A stretch of DNA of 64,000 nucleotides, from contig JBDRAL010000115.1 in NCBI GenBank assembly GCA_039793685.1, positions 6,791-70,790 of the forward strand. Direction: 5' to 3'. The position numbers and the translations under genes were made by a program. Below the pieces are notes generated by a model, which saw only the letters and a list, made by a program, of their open reading frames with translations, had not been told where the DNA came from and did not search any database. This DNA comes from JAAFHI01 sp039793685. GTDB lineage: Bacteria; Acidobacteriota; Blastocatellia; Chloracidobacteriales; Chloracidobacteriaceae. Positions 8,729 through 17,377 of this stretch are shown here, piece by piece. Each line of letters starts with the position of its first letter. The first letter of the stretch is position 1.

Positions 8729-11700
8729 TTATCTTGACGCCAATGACCGTCACATCGTCGTGTTGCGGGGCGCTGCCCTTGTGAGCGTGGAGTTCGGTTT
8801 CAAGGGCGATACGCTGTTCGTCGGGCGGACGGACCGCGATCTGAGACAGCAGGTCGGGCATCCGGCGCGTACCGAACGACTGTCCCTCGGCGTTCGGCTG
8901 GCTGGCGAATCCGTCGGTCGCGAGAAAAACCGTCGCCGGACCGGCCAGCGGCATGGAACGGTTCGAAAACACCCGATTTTCAATATTTCCGCCGACGCCG
9001 TACGGGTCGCCGTCGATGACCCGGAGGCCGTCGGTGTCGGTCACGACGTACAACGGCCGATTCCCTCCAGCGAACGTCACGACGCCCGGCGTAAACCGGC
9101 AGATGGCGAGATCGAGGCCGTTCGAATCTTCCGGAATCCGTCCCGCGCGCATCACCCGCCGGATGGCCGCGTGTAGTTCTTCGAGAACGTCGCCCGGCTC
9201 GGAAACGCCGCGCCCGATGACGATCTGATTGAGGAAATTCGAGGCGATGAGCGACATCAGGACGCCCGGCATCCCGTGGCCGGTGCAGTCGCCGACCGCG
9301 AGCCACGCCGCGTCGCCGGAACGGTGCAGCCAGTAGAAATCGCCCGCCGCGCTTCCCTTCGGCTTCCACAAGACGAACGCCTCGCCGAGCGCCGCCCGGA
9401 CGTCCCGCTCTTCCGGCAGCACCACTCGCTGGATATTGCGGGCGTGGGCGATGCCGGATTCCAGCCGGGCCGTCTTGTCGGAAAGCTCGGCGTCTTTTTC
9501 TTCCAGTTCCGCCCGTCGCGCCGCCACGTCGGCCTGAAGGGCACGGACCCGCCCGCGCGTGAACGCCCACCCGACCCCGACCAGGACGGCCAGATAAAAC
9601 CCGTAGGCCCACCAGGTCCGCCACGGGGCGGGCTTGATGTAAAACGTCATCTCCAGCGGGGCGCTTTCCGTGCCGAAACCGTCTCGGCCACGCACGACGA
9701 GGGTGTATTTTCCGGATGAAAGGTTTGTGTAGACGGCTTTTGCGTCCGGCGACCACGGCGTCGGCGCGGGGTCGTAACCAATCAGTTGCACGCTGTAGCG
9801 CGTCGCCCCCGGCTCGATGAAGTTCAGCATGGCGAATTCGAAGGCGAAATTGTTCTGGTCGGGCCGGAAAACGGCGGCGGACGTGAGCGGCCACGGCTGC
9901 CCGTTGACGGCGGTCCGTTCGAGCCGGACCGGCCCCGGTTTGACGGTCAGGCCATCGTACAGCGGGTCGAGCATCGCCGCGCCGCCAATGGTCCCGACCC
10001 AGATGCGCCGGGCGCTGTCGATATAGAGCGCGCCCTGGTTGCATTCGCCGCTCGGCAGTCCCTGCTCGGCGGTAAAGGTTCGAATTTCGTAATCGGTCGG
10101 GGTTTCCGGAGTCGGCTGGCGCGGATGCAGCCGGACGACACCCCTGTTCGTCGTGCAGTAAAGGTCGCCTTTGGCGTCGGCCGCGATTCGGTAGACCGTG
10201 TTGTTCGGCAGCGCCGGGGTGGTCCGGTCGGTGAAAATCGTCCAGCGGCCTTTCGGATCGCTCAGGTCGAAGCGGCCGAGGCCGCCGTTCTGCATTCCGC
10301 ACCAGAGCAGCCGCCGTCCGTCGGGCAGGACCTGTTCGAGCAGCGTGAGGGCGCGGTTGTTCATCAGCCCGGTCTGTTTATCGGCGAATTTCGTCCAGCG
10401 CCCCCCTTCCAGTACCCAGACGCCCTGATCGAAGACCCCGGCCCAGAGTCGGGGCGCGCCGCCAGCCGAAGTACCCGCCGCCAGCCCCAAAACCGGGCAG
10501 GGGGATGGAAGCCCCGGGGAAGTGTCCTCGGCCCAGCGATCCCCGTCCCGATAGATGATTCCCGAGAGCGCGCCGGCCCAGAGACGTGTTCCGCCGGAGA
10601 TGTTCATCTCCTTGAAATCGCAGTAGATCGCGCCGTTTTGACGATCCACGGGCGTTTTTTCGGGAGTCCAGCGGCCATTGGCGAATTTTGCCATCCCCCC
10701 GTCGAGTCCGGCCCAGACGGTTTTCGAACCGTCGGGCGCGCGGGTTTCCGCCAGACTCAACACCGCGTCGCCGGGAAGTCCATCCTTCCGCGTGTATACC
10801 GTTGTCTCGCCGTTGGCGATCCGGACCAGCCCTGTTCCGGTTCCAATCCAGAAAACGTGACCGCCGTCCGGGCCGACGGTTTCAAGAAAGGCGTAGACTC
10901 GTGAGTTGGGAAGATTGCCCACGGCGGGTGTGAGCGACTGCCAGCCGCCAAGATCGAGCTTGGCAAGGCCGCCGCCGCCCGTTCCGACCCAGACAAGCCG
11001 CCCGTTGGCGGAGGCGTCGGGGAAAATGGCGAAGACCCGCTCGCTCGGGATGCCCTGTTTCAAGCCGTAGGTCCGCCAGCGCCCGTCGGAAAAACTCGCG
11101 AGACCGCCGCCGTCCGTCCCGACCCAGATGATGCGTTTCCCGTCCGGACCGACCGATTCGGCGAGCGATTGCACCCGATCGTTCGGCAGGCCGGAATTTT
11201 TCGTGTCGAAAACGGTCAGCGCGTCGCCGACGATGCGGACAAGGCCGGTGCCGTTCGTTCCGGCCCAGAGAACCGGCTTTCCATCGTCGCGCGTGACGAT
11301 CAGACAGGGGACAAAGCGTCCGGGGAAATCCGATTCCCCGTGAAAGTTGACCGCTTTTCCTCCGGCATAGCGAATCAGCCCCCGGCGGTTGGTCCCGACC
11401 CACAACACCCGCTCGCCCGACGGCTCGACCGTTTCAGCCAGGGAAATGGCGAAATCGCTCGGTTTCAGGTCGAACGCCGCCGGACGCGACCACGTCCCGT
11501 CAACAAACCGGGCCACGCAGCCTTCCCCGGCGGCCCAGATGACCGGTTTGCCGTCCGCGACCGACTCAAGCAGCGCAAACACCTGGCCCGACGGCTTTTC
11601 GGGCGCCTTTTCAAAGGTTTCCCACCGGTCGCCGACGCGCCGGGCCACGCCGCCGCCGAGCGTCGCGAACCAGAGCGAGCCGTCCGACGCGGGTAGAATC

Positions 11701-11993
11701 GCCCGGACGCTGTCGGCCTCAAGTGCCTCGGGCAGCCGGACGGGCGTCCACATCCGGCCGTTGTAAAACGCGAGACCTTCCTGCGTTCCAATCCAGAGAT
11801 ACCCGTTGCGATCGGTGGCGATGGCGCTGACCGTGTTTTGCGGCAAACCGTCGGCGTCGGTGAAGATGCGCAGCGACGGGCGCAGCGTCGGCAGGGTCGT
11901 TCGGATGTCGGCGGGCGGCGTTTGCGCCCACGCGAAGGCGGCCTGTCCGCACAGGCACAGCAGGCCGAACAGCAGATTGCGGAATCGTTTCAT
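8721..11993 (-). CDS. Reg_prop/Y_Y_Y sensor protein with SpoIIE-type PP2C phosphatase domain
   Basis: This 1090-residue protein resembles the sensor half of a hybrid two-component protein with a phosphatase output. A signal peptide (about 1-23, ending FAWAQ) is followed by about twelve Reg_prop propeller repeats (to ~690; LWIGTQEGLAFYNG, IIWVGTDGGGLASF). A Y_Y_Y domain is at ~728-774. A single membrane helix (~790-810, FYLAVLVGVGWAF), a charged coiled coil (~812-845) and a C-terminal SpoIIE domain (~845-1085, GDCTGHGMPG) follow. The propeller should be periplasmic and the phosphatase cytoplasmic, dephosphorylating an anti-anti-sigma-like partner that is not in this window. The final Ser codon and stop (TCTTGA) lie in the adjacent repeat. 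Confidence 0.9.
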   Translation of the reverse strand: MKRFRNLLFGLLCLCGQAAFAWAQTPPADIRTTLPTLRPSLRIFTDADGLPQNTVSAIATDRNGYLWIGTQEGLAFYNGRMWTPVRLPEALEADSVRAILPASDGSLWFATLGGGVARRVGDRWETFEKAPEKPSGQVFALLESVADGKPVIWAAGEGCVARFVDGTWSRPAAFDLKPSDFAISLAETVEPSGERVLWVGTNRRGLIRYAGGKAVNFHGESDFPGRFVPCLIVTRDDGKPVLWAGTNGTGLVRIVGDALTVFDTKNSGLPNDRVQSLAESVGPDGKRIIWVGTDGGGLASFSDGRWRTYGLKQGIPSERVFAIFPDASANGRLVWVGTGGGGLAKLDLGGWQSLTPAVGNLPNSRVYAFLETVGPDGGHVFWIGTGTGLVRIANGETTVYTRKDGLPGDAVLSLAETRAPDGSKTVWAGLDGGMAKFANGRWTPEKTPVDRQNGAIYCDFKEMNISGGTRLWAGALSGIIYRDGDRWAEDTSPGLPSPCPVLGLAAGTSAGGAPRLWAGVFDQGVWVLEGGRWTKFADKQTGLMNNRALTLLEQVLPDGRRLLWCGMQNGGLGRFDLSDPKGRWTIFTDRTTPALPNNTVYRIAADAKGDLYCTTNRGVVRLHPRQPTPETPTDYEIRTFTAEQGLPSGECNQGALYIDSARRIWVGTIGGAAMLDPLYDGLTVKPGPVRLERTAVNGQPWPLTSAAVFRPDQNNFAFEFAMLNFIEPGATRYSVQLIGYDPAPTPWSPDAKAVYTNLSSGKYTLVVRGRDGFGTESAPLEMTFYIKPAPWRTWWAYGFYLAVLVGVGWAFTRGRVRALQADVAARRAELEEKDAELSDKTARLESGIAHARNIQRVVLPEERDVRAALGEAFVLWKPKGSAAGDFYWLHRSGDAAWLAVGDCTGHGMPGVLMSLIASNFLNQIVIGRGVSEPGDVLEELHAAIRRVMRAGRIPEDSNGLDLAICRFTPGVVTFAGGNRPLYVVTDTDGLRVIDGDPYGVGGNIENRVFSNRSMPLAGPATVFLATDGFASQPNAEGQSFGTRRMPDLLSQIAVRPPDEQRIALETELHAHKGSAPQHDDVTVIGVKIKS

Positions 11994-11999
11994 CGCGGG

Positions 12000-12184
12000 A
12001 CGATGCTCGTTTTCAGAAAAAATCAGGGAACGGTTTTGAATCCGTGCTTCGCAGTTGGAAAATCCGAAATCGGTAATCAGGGAGGCGCGAATGCGCCGAA
12101 AGACAATAGAGCAGGTTTCAAATGAATGCGTCTTTTTAAGGCACGCCGAAGGTATGCGGGGACATTTGAGCGGCTTTCAAATAG
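12000..12184. other. Intergenic, upstream of SpoIIE-type gene, nothing clear
   Basis: This is the proximal part of a 585-base gap between two minus-strand genes. It should contain the promoter of the phosphatase gene, but I see no convincing -35/-10 pair. Short GGAAAATCCGAAATC-like words recall family B repeats weakly. Confidence 0.4.
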
Positions 12185-12411
12185 GTGCGACCACTCCACA
12201 TCCCGGAGGGATGTAAAGAAAATAGCCGGTGGTCAGGCAAATGCCGCAGGCATTGCCGCCACCACCGGTTCAGGACCCCGAAGCGGTTCGCATCCCTCCG
12301 GGATGCGTTTTCCTTTTTCGGTTCGTTTCCGGTGGTGGCGGTGACACCTTCGGCGTCACCTGACCACCGGCTCATTTCTCGGCATCCCTCCGGGATGCGG
12401 TGTGGTCGCAC
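12185..12411. repeat. Composite palindromic element, copy 1
   Basis: The 227-base element has exact 10-bp inverted ends (GTGCGACCAC and GTGGTCGCAC). Inside are three copies of the near-palindrome CATCCC(G/T)CCGGGATG type and two long hairpins. Each hairpin pairs CCGGTGGT with ACCACCGG around an inner hairpin (AATGCC/GGCATT in one, GACACC/GGCGTC in the other). No reading frame in it looks coding. A near-identical element lies at 35961-36212 in the opposite orientation. Confidence 0.85.
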
Positions 12412-12518
12412 GCAACCGAATCTCGATGAATTCGCCCCGGCCAAAATTACCGAAACAATTTTCAAAAACCATCGGCAGGAGACCTTGAACCGTTTCAGGG
12501 ACAAGGGAACTTTCAGGC

Positions 12519-12558
12519 TTTATCCATCGTGCGCGCGCGCGATCCTTAATATCTATGG
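12519..12558 (+). other. Shared ATCGTrCGCGCGCGAT..TAATA motif, copy 1
   Basis: The segment ATCCATCGTGCGCGCGCG, then CGATCCTTAATATCTATG, matches 32868-32907 over about 38 bases with two small gaps. It lies just downstream of the amidohydrolase gene, on the opposite reading sense. Function unknown; a promoter, binding site or repeat remnant are all possible. Confidence 0.45.
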
Positions 12559-12578
12559 CGAAAACGCCCGCGATTCCG

Positions 12579-13898
12579 TCACGCCAGCCCGGCGCGGGCG
12601 GCGGTCGCGGCGAACTGCGTTTTCGCGTCGCGGATGATCGCGCCTTCGTCGAGCGTGGTCAGTTCCCCGCCCCGGATGACCCGCCGACCGTCAATCAGCA
12701 CCTCGCGGACATCCGCCGGGGTCGCGGCGTACACCAGCGCCGAGAGCGGGTCGGGATGCGGCGCGGCGTGGAGCGTTTCAAGGTTCACCACCGCCAGATC
12801 GGCCCGCTTGCCGATTTCAAGGCTGCCGATTTCATCCGCCAGTCCGAGCGCGCGCGCGCCGTTCCACGTCGCCATGACGAACGCCTCGCGCGCGTCGAGT
12901 TTGCTCGCCCCGCGCCGCATCTTTTGAAGCAGCGCCGCCGTCCGCATTTCGGTAAAGGCGTCGAGGCGGTTGTTGCAGGGCGCGCCGTCCGCGCCAAGCG
13001 AAACGGAGACGCCGCGTTCGAGCAGTTCCACGACCGAGGCGACGCCCGATCCGAGTTTGAGATTCGATGACGGACAGTGCAGCACATGCGTGCCGGTCGC
13101 CGCAAGAATTTCCGTTTCCTCATCGTCGAGCCAGATGCAGTGGGCGACGCAGACATTCGGGCCGGTCATCCCGATTTCGTGGAAGTAGCGAATGTTCCGA
13201 AAGCCGGTTTCGCGCTCGACGATGGCAATTTCGTCACGGTTTTCGGAGGCGTGGGTATGAATCAGGACGCCGCGCTCGCGGGCGATGGCGGCGACGTCGC
13301 GCATGAGTTCTTCCGTACAGGACAGCACGAACCGCGGCGCGAAGGCGACCCGGACGCGCCCGTCGGCCCGTCCGTGCCAGGCGTCGATCAGCCGGAGGGA
13401 TTCCGTCCGGGCATGTTCGGTCGTTTCGCGCAACCCCGGCGGAACTTCATCACCCTTGTCCATCAGACATTTGCCGACGACGGCCCGAAATCCGCTTTCT
13501 TCAACGACTTCCAGCGCCGATTCGGTGTGGTGGACGCTCTCCATCGTGAGCGCGCAGGTCGTCCCGCCGCGCATCATTTCCGCGACCGCCAGTTGCGCGG
13601 AGGTCCGCAGGCTGTGGGCATCGTGGGCGGCTTCGAGCTTCCAGATACGCTTTTTGAGCCAGTCGAGGAGTTCGAGGTCGTCCGCCGCGCCGCGAAAAAG
13701 CGTCTGACAGAGGTGAATGTGCGACTGGACGAACCCCGGCATCACCACGCATCCGGTCGCGTCGATGGTTTCATCGGCTTCCGCCGGAACTTCGCCGATG
13801 TGCGTGATGCGATTGCCGGTGACGTACAAATCGGCGACGACCGTCCGGTGATCCGGCCCGGACGTGAGGAGCGTTCCGTTGATGATGCGTGTATTCAT
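12579..13898 (-). CDS. Amidohydrolase, MTA/SAH deaminase-like (ATZ/TRZ subgroup)
   Basis: This 439-residue protein is a metal-dependent deaminase of the amidohydrolase superfamily. Visible ligands are the HxH motif in SHIHLCQTLFRG (~59), a His in LIHTHASENRDE, a His in VCVAHCIWLDDEE, and an Asp in SLGADGAPCNNRLD. The spacing fits 5'-methylthioadenosine/S-adenosylhomocysteine deaminases and related chlorohydrolase or guanine-deaminase members; which substrate is used cannot be decided here. No purine or methionine salvage gene adjoins it. The start codon is only 4 bases from a family D repeat and has no visible ribosome site (ACACCTGCC precedes it), so translation may be weak or leader-dependent. 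Confidence 0.85.
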   Translation of the reverse strand: MNTRIINGTLLTSGPDHRTVVADLYVTGNRITHIGEVPAEADETIDATGCVVMPGFVQSHIHLCQTLFRGAADDLELLDWLKKRIWKLEAAHDAHSLRTSAQLAVAEMMRGGTTCALTMESVHHTESALEVVEESGFRAVVGKCLMDKGDEVPPGLRETTEHARTESLRLIDAWHGRADGRVRVAFAPRFVLSCTEELMRDVAAIARERGVLIHTHASENRDEIAIVERETGFRNIRYFHEIGMTGPNVCVAHCIWLDDEETEILAATGTHVLHCPSSNLKLGSGVASVVELLERGVSVSLGADGAPCNNRLDAFTEMRTAALLQKMRRGASKLDAREAFVMATWNGARALGLADEIGSLEIGKRADLAVVNLETLHAAPHPDPLSALVYAATPADVREVLIDGRRVIRGGELTTLDEGAIIRDAKTQFAATAARAGLA

Positions 13899-13902
13899 GG
13901 CA

Positions 13903-14107
13903 GGTGTCGGGTGTCGGGTTTCAGGTAAAACCGGTTATGGGTTCTGGGGATTGGGTTTTAGGGTTGGTGAATTGGTGGAAGCTTTCAGATTCACGATTCA
14001 GGAATGGGTGTTCAATCAAACGCTCGGGTTTTTACCCAAAACCCAGAACTCAACCCCCAAAACCTTCCCGTTTGACCTGAAACCCGACACCCGAAACCTG
14101 ACACCTT
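13903..14107. repeat. Family D word repeat, inverted arms
   Basis: The left arm (13903-13928) repeats GGTGTCGGGTTTCAGG-like words and the right arm (about 14076-14107) is their reverse complement (CCTGAAACCCGACACC). A second, inner pair (GGGTTTTAGGGTTGG against CCCAAAACCCAGAAC) is nested within. The element lies downstream of frr and directly upstream of the amidohydrolase start. Confidence 0.85.
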
Positions 14108-14110
14108 TGA

Positions 14111-14149
14111 AAAGAAAGAGCGCCGCCGGAGGGGAATCTCGCGGCGGCG
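14111..14149 (-). terminator. Intrinsic terminator after frr
   Basis: On the minus strand an 8-bp stem CGCCGCCG/CGGCGGCG with a 13-base loop (14121-14149) is followed by CTCTTTCTTTTC. It sits about 30 bases after the frr stop codon. Confidence 0.7.
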
Positions 14150-14177
14150 ACGGAAGGTCCGGGCGGTGTGCGCCGCG

Positions 14178-14738
14178 TCACACCTTCATGATCTCATCTT
14201 CCTTCTGTTTCGCGAGGTCATGAAGCTTGGTGGTGTAGGCGTCGGTCTGCTTCTGAATCTGGTCGAGCAGGGTCTTGTTCTGGTCTTCCGAAACGACCTT
14301 GTCCTTGAGGAGCTTCTTGACTTCCTCGTTGGCGTCGCGGCGGATGTTGCGCAGGCCCGTCTTGTGTTCCTCGGCGGTGTCGCGGACGACCTTCGCCAAC
14401 TGCTTGCGGCGCTCTTCGGTGAGCGGCGGAATCGGCAGTCGGACGAGCTTGCCGTCATTCGACGGATTGATGCCGAGGTCGGAGGACTGGATGGCGCGTT
14501 CGATGGCCGGGATGACCGACGGGTCCCACGGCTGGATGGTGATCATGGCCGGTTCCGGCGCGCTGATGTTGGCGAGCTGGTTGAGCGGCATCATCGAACC
14601 GTAAGATTCGACCTGGATGCCGTCGAGCAGGTTGACCGAGGCGCGGCCCGTGCGAATTCCCTGAAACTTGCGGCGGGCGTCGTCGAGGGTCGATTCCATC
14701 CGGGCGACGGCGTCTTTTACGACTGTGTCAGCAGACAT
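14178..14738 (-). CDS. frr: Ribosome recycling factor
   Basis: 186 residues, the normal length for RRF, which splits post-termination ribosomes together with EF-G. Diagnostic stretches are RTGRASVNLLDGIQVESYG (about 27-45), PWDPSVIPAIERAIQ and LPIPPLTEERRKQLAK, which are conserved across the family, and the C-terminal helix with KDKVVSEDQNKTLLDQIQKQTD. The gene follows pyrH by 51 bases on the same strand in the usual rpsB-tsf-pyrH-frr order. An intrinsic terminator downstream at 14111-14149 ends the unit. Confidence 0.98.
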   Translation of the reverse strand: MSADTVVKDAVARMESTLDDARRKFQGIRTGRASVNLLDGIQVESYGSMMPLNQLANISAPEPAMITIQPWDPSVIPAIERAIQSSDLGINPSNDGKLVRLPIPPLTEERRKQLAKVVRDTAEEHKTGLRNIRRDANEEVKKLLKDKVVSEDQNKTLLDQIQKQTDAYTTKLHDLAKQKEDEIMKV

Positions 14739-14789
14739 TGCGGTAGTTCCTTTCGAAACACGGATAAAAAAACCAGGCGGCCCGTCCGT

Positions 14790-15542
14790 TCAGGCGCGCG
14801 CGGCAAGGTGGGTCACGGCGCCGCCGACGTGCGTGCCGATGTTCTCTCCCGTCACAACCCGGAAAATGTTCCCCGAAGTCAGCAGGTCGAACACGATGAT
14901 CGGGATGTGGTTGTCCTGGCAGAGCGCGATCGCGGAAGCATCCATCACCTTGAGACCTTTTTCCAGTACCTGCTGGTAGGTGACGTGGGTGTAGCGTTCG
15001 GCGGTCGGGTCCTTGGTCGGATCGGCGGTGTAGATGCCGTCCACCTTGGTGGCTTTCAGGATGACGTCGGCCTTGATTTCGCAGGCGCGCAGCGCGGCGG
15101 TGCTGTCGGTGGTGAAGAACGGGCTGCCCGTCCCGGCGGCGAAGATCACGACCCGGTTCTTTTCGAGGTGGCGGGTCGCCCGACGCGGGATGAAGGGTTC
15201 GGCGACCTGCCGCATCTCGATGGCCGAGATGACGCGGGTCGGGACGCCGAGCTGTTCGAGGGCATTCTGGAGCGCGAGGCTGTTGATGACCGTCGCGAGC
15301 ATGCCCATGTAATCGGCGGAGGCGCGGTCCATGCCCGCCGCGCTGGCTTCGGCGCCGCGGACGATGTTGCCGCCGCCCACCACGAGGGCGACTTCGAGGC
15401 CAAGCCGGTGAACGTCACGGACCTGTTCGGCGACGCTCTGGACCGTCACCGGGTCGATGCCGAAACCACGGTCGCCTTCGAGGGCTTCGCCGCTCAGTTT
15501 CAGCAGGATACGCTTGAAAATCGGTTTAGGGGTGGAACTCAT
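14790..15542 (-). CDS. pyrH: UMP kinase
   Basis: 250 residues of the amino-acid kinase fold; it phosphorylates UMP to UDP in pyrimidine nucleotide synthesis. Motifs: KRILLKLSGEALEGD at the N-terminus, VVGGGNIVRG (about 60-69), the FAAGTGSPFFTTDSTAALRA nucleotide-binding stretch (~140-160), and KATKVDGIYTADP. Start chosen at 15542 because GGGAG lies about 9 bases upstream and the MSSTPKPIFKRI beginning matches family length; the frame is open further upstream but that part is not family-like. A terminator hairpin between tsf and pyrH suggests pyrH-frr may also have its own promoter. Confidence 0.97.
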   Translation of the reverse strand: MSSTPKPIFKRILLKLSGEALEGDRGFGIDPVTVQSVAEQVRDVHRLGLEVALVVGGGNIVRGAEASAAGMDRASADYMGMLATVINSLALQNALEQLGVPTRVISAIEMRQVAEPFIPRRATRHLEKNRVVIFAAGTGSPFFTTDSTAALRACEIKADVILKATKVDGIYTADPTKDPTAERYTHVTYQQVLEKGLKVMDASAIALCQDNHIPIIVFDLLTSGNIFRVVTGENIGTHVGGAVTHLAARA

Positions 15543-15613
15543 GTGGACACGCTCCCTCGGTGGAATTTCAGGGAGGCGGCGGGGGCGAGGACTGCGCCCG
15601 ACCGCCATCGTTA

Positions 15614-15647
15614 AAACGCCCCGTCCGGAACGTCGAACGGGGCGTTT
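15614..15647 (-). terminator. Intrinsic terminator between tsf and pyrH
   Basis: A perfect 11-bp stem (AAACGCCCCGT with ACGGGGCGTTT) encloses a 12-base loop. On the minus strand it ends in GGGGCGTTTTAACG. It begins 13 bases after the tsf stop codon and may act as a partial terminator within the rpsB-tsf-pyrH-frr order. Confidence 0.75.
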
Positions 15648-15659
15648 CAAACAACCGGC

Positions 15660-16328
15660 CTAGCTTGCGGCGGTCATTGCGGCGACTTCGGCCGCAAAGT
15701 CATCCTGCTTCTTTTCAAGCCCTTCGCCCATCTTGAAGCGGACGAAACGGCGAATGCGGATGTTTTCGCCGGTCTTGGCGATGATCTGCTTGAGCAGTTC
15801 CTGAACGGTGACGCTCTGGTCTTTCACGAACGGCTGTTCGAGCAGCGTGATTTCGGCCTTGAACTTGCCGACGCGACCTTCAACGATGTTGGTGATCACG
15901 TTTTCCGGCTTGTTGGCCATTTTCGGATCGGAGAGCGCCTGCGACTTGGCGATTTCGCGCTCCTTCTCGATGATGTCGGCCGGGATTTCGTCGGAGGTGA
16001 TGTACTGCGCGTCGAGGGCGCAGATCTGGAGCGCGACGTCGCGGACGAAGTTCTTGAAGTCCTCGCTGCGCGACACGAAGTCGGTTTCGCAGTTCACTTC
16101 GACGAGCACGCCGATGCGGCCGCCCATGTGAATGTAGGACTCGACCAGACCTTCCGCCGTAACACGGCCGCCCTTCTTCTCCTGAATGCCCTTGTTGCGT
16201 TCACGAAGAATGGTAATCGCCTTTTCCTCGTCGCCACCCGCTTCCGTGAGGGCTTTCTTGCATTCCATCATCCCCGCGCCAGTCCGTTCGCGCAGGCTCT
16301 TTACCGCTGAAGCGCTAATTTCCGCCAT
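15660..16328 (-). CDS. tsf: Elongation factor Ts
   Basis: 222 residues, a short-type EF-Ts, the guanine-nucleotide exchange factor for EF-Tu. The N-terminal UBA-like domain carries LRERTGAGMMECKKALTEA (about 12-30), and the EF-Tu contact region VEVNCETDFVSRSEDFK is at ~77-93. Shorter than the E. coli protein (283) because part of the second core subdomain is missing, as in many phyla; the C-terminal RIRRFVRFKMGEGLEKK is intact. AGGAGG stands 6-7 bases before the start. Immediately upstream of that site lies a family B repeat, which separates tsf from rpsB. Confidence 0.97.
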   Translation of the reverse strand: MAEISASAVKSLRERTGAGMMECKKALTEAGGDEEKAITILRERNKGIQEKKGGRVTAEGLVESYIHMGGRIGVLVEVNCETDFVSRSEDFKNFVRDVALQICALDAQYITSDEIPADIIEKEREIAKSQALSDPKMANKPENVITNIVEGRVGKFKAEITLLEQPFVKDQSVTVQELLKQIIAKTGENIRIRRFVRFKMGEGLEKKQDDFAAEVAAMTAAS

Positions 16329-16344
16329 TACAACCTCCTGAAAA

Positions 16345-16430
16345 CATTTTCGATTTTCGATTGAAGATTTTCGATTTTAGGTTGGCGTTCAGGCCCAATC
16401 GAAAATCTTCAATCTTCAATCTTCAATTTT
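16345..16430. repeat. Family B word repeat between rpsB and tsf
   Basis: The left arm CGATTTTCGATTGAAG (16350-16379) and the right arm CGAAAATCTTCAATC plus two more AATCTTCAAT words (16399-16430) are inverted to each other. The right arm touches the rpsB stop codon. The repeat is inside what is normally one transcription unit. Confidence 0.85.
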
Positions 16431-17220
16431 ACGCGTCAGCCGCCATTTCCATCGCGGGAGCGGCAGCCGTGGCTTCCGGCGCGGCCGCGGGGGCCGGAGC
16501 CGGCGCGACTTCGGGTTCATCATTCTTCTCGATACCCATCTGACGGCCTTCCAGAATCGCGTCGGCGATCTTGGCGCTGATCAGGCGAACCGAGCGCAGC
16601 GCGTCGTCGTTGCCGGGGATGACGTAGTCAACGCCTTCCGGGTTGCAGTTGGTATCGACCACGGCAACCACCGGAATGCCGAGCCGGTTGGCTTCGGCGA
16701 TGGCGATTTCTTCCTTCTTCGTGTCGATGATGAAGATCACGTCCGGCAGACGGTTCATGTTGCGGATGCCGGAAAGGTTGCGCTCAAGCACCGAGTATTC
16801 CTTCTCGCGCTGGAGGATTTCCTTCTTCGTGAGCGCCTGATAGCGCCCGTCGGTCTTCATCGCTTCGAGGTCCTTCATCCGGCGCATCGACTTCTGGATG
16901 GTCTGGAAGTTGGTCAACAGACCGCCCAGCCAGCGCTGGTTGATGAAGTGCATGTTGCAGCGGACCGATTCCTCGGCGATGGCGTCCTGCGCCTGCCGCT
17001 TCGTGCCGACGAACAGGAAGGTCTTGCCTTCCGAGGCCGACTGCGAGACGAAGCGCATCGCTTCGCGGAGAAGACGCTGCGTCTTCTGAAGATCGATGAT
17101 GTAGATCCCGTTACGCTCGCCGAAGATGTATTCCTTCATCTTCGGATTCCACCGCCGGACCTGGTGACCGAAGTGGACACCGGCTTCCAGCAATTCCTTC
17201 ATCGTGACGGCTACCGCCAT
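16429..17220 (-). CDS. rpsB: 30S ribosomal protein S2
   Basis: 263 residues. S2 is an assembly protein of the small subunit that also helps recruit S1. The start MAVAVTMKELLEAGVHFGHQ is the family N-terminus. RRWNPKMKEYIFGERNGIYIIDL, FVGTKRQAQDAI, NQRWLGGLLTNF and IPVVAVVDTNCNPEGVDYVIPGNDDA-type blocks are all present in order. Residues beyond about 232 form an Ala/Pro-rich acidic tail (EVAPAPAPAAAPEA). The start at 17220 follows from family alignment; the frame is open upstream but has no similarity. The stop TAA is directly followed by the family B repeat. Confidence 0.97.
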   Translation of the reverse strand: MAVAVTMKELLEAGVHFGHQVRRWNPKMKEYIFGERNGIYIIDLQKTQRLLREAMRFVSQSASEGKTFLFVGTKRQAQDAIAEESVRCNMHFINQRWLGGLLTNFQTIQKSMRRMKDLEAMKTDGRYQALTKKEILQREKEYSVLERNLSGIRNMNRLPDVIFIIDTKKEEIAIAEANRLGIPVVAVVDTNCNPEGVDYVIPGNDDALRSVRLISAKIADAILEGRQMGIEKNDEPEVAPAPAPAAAPEATAAAPAMEMAADA

Positions 17221-17313
17221 TGTGAAACCTGCCTTTCGAAATGGTTTATTTGTGTACTCATCGCCCGCACCAGTCCAGCGGACCGGAAAAAAACCGCCGG
17301 GCGACAATGGAAT

Positions 17314-17342
17314 GCGAGTGGCGGGAATTCCCGGCCACTCGC
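17314..17342. other. 29-base near-perfect hairpin between rpsI and rpsB
   Basis: A 9-bp stem (GCGAGTGGC with GCCACTCGC) surrounds GGGAATTCCC, itself a palindrome. It lies 36 bases after the rpsI stop on the minus strand without a following T-run, so it could be a weak terminator, an attenuator or a leader structure for rpsB-tsf. Confidence 0.5.
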
Positions 17343-17377
17343 CGCTTCGGAAAGAAATTGCGTCGAACGGGTCGCGA

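Noticed and set aside
12185..12411. Insertion sequence
   Set aside because: No transposase reading frame and no target duplication was recognised; treated as a repeat element.
12136..12637. Frames through the composite element near 12.3 kb
   Set aside because: They consist of the palindromic repeats and their translations match only the second copy of the element.
14166..15614. Plus-strand frame over frr and pyrH
   Set aside because: Opposite to two universally conserved genes; composition is that of a shadow.
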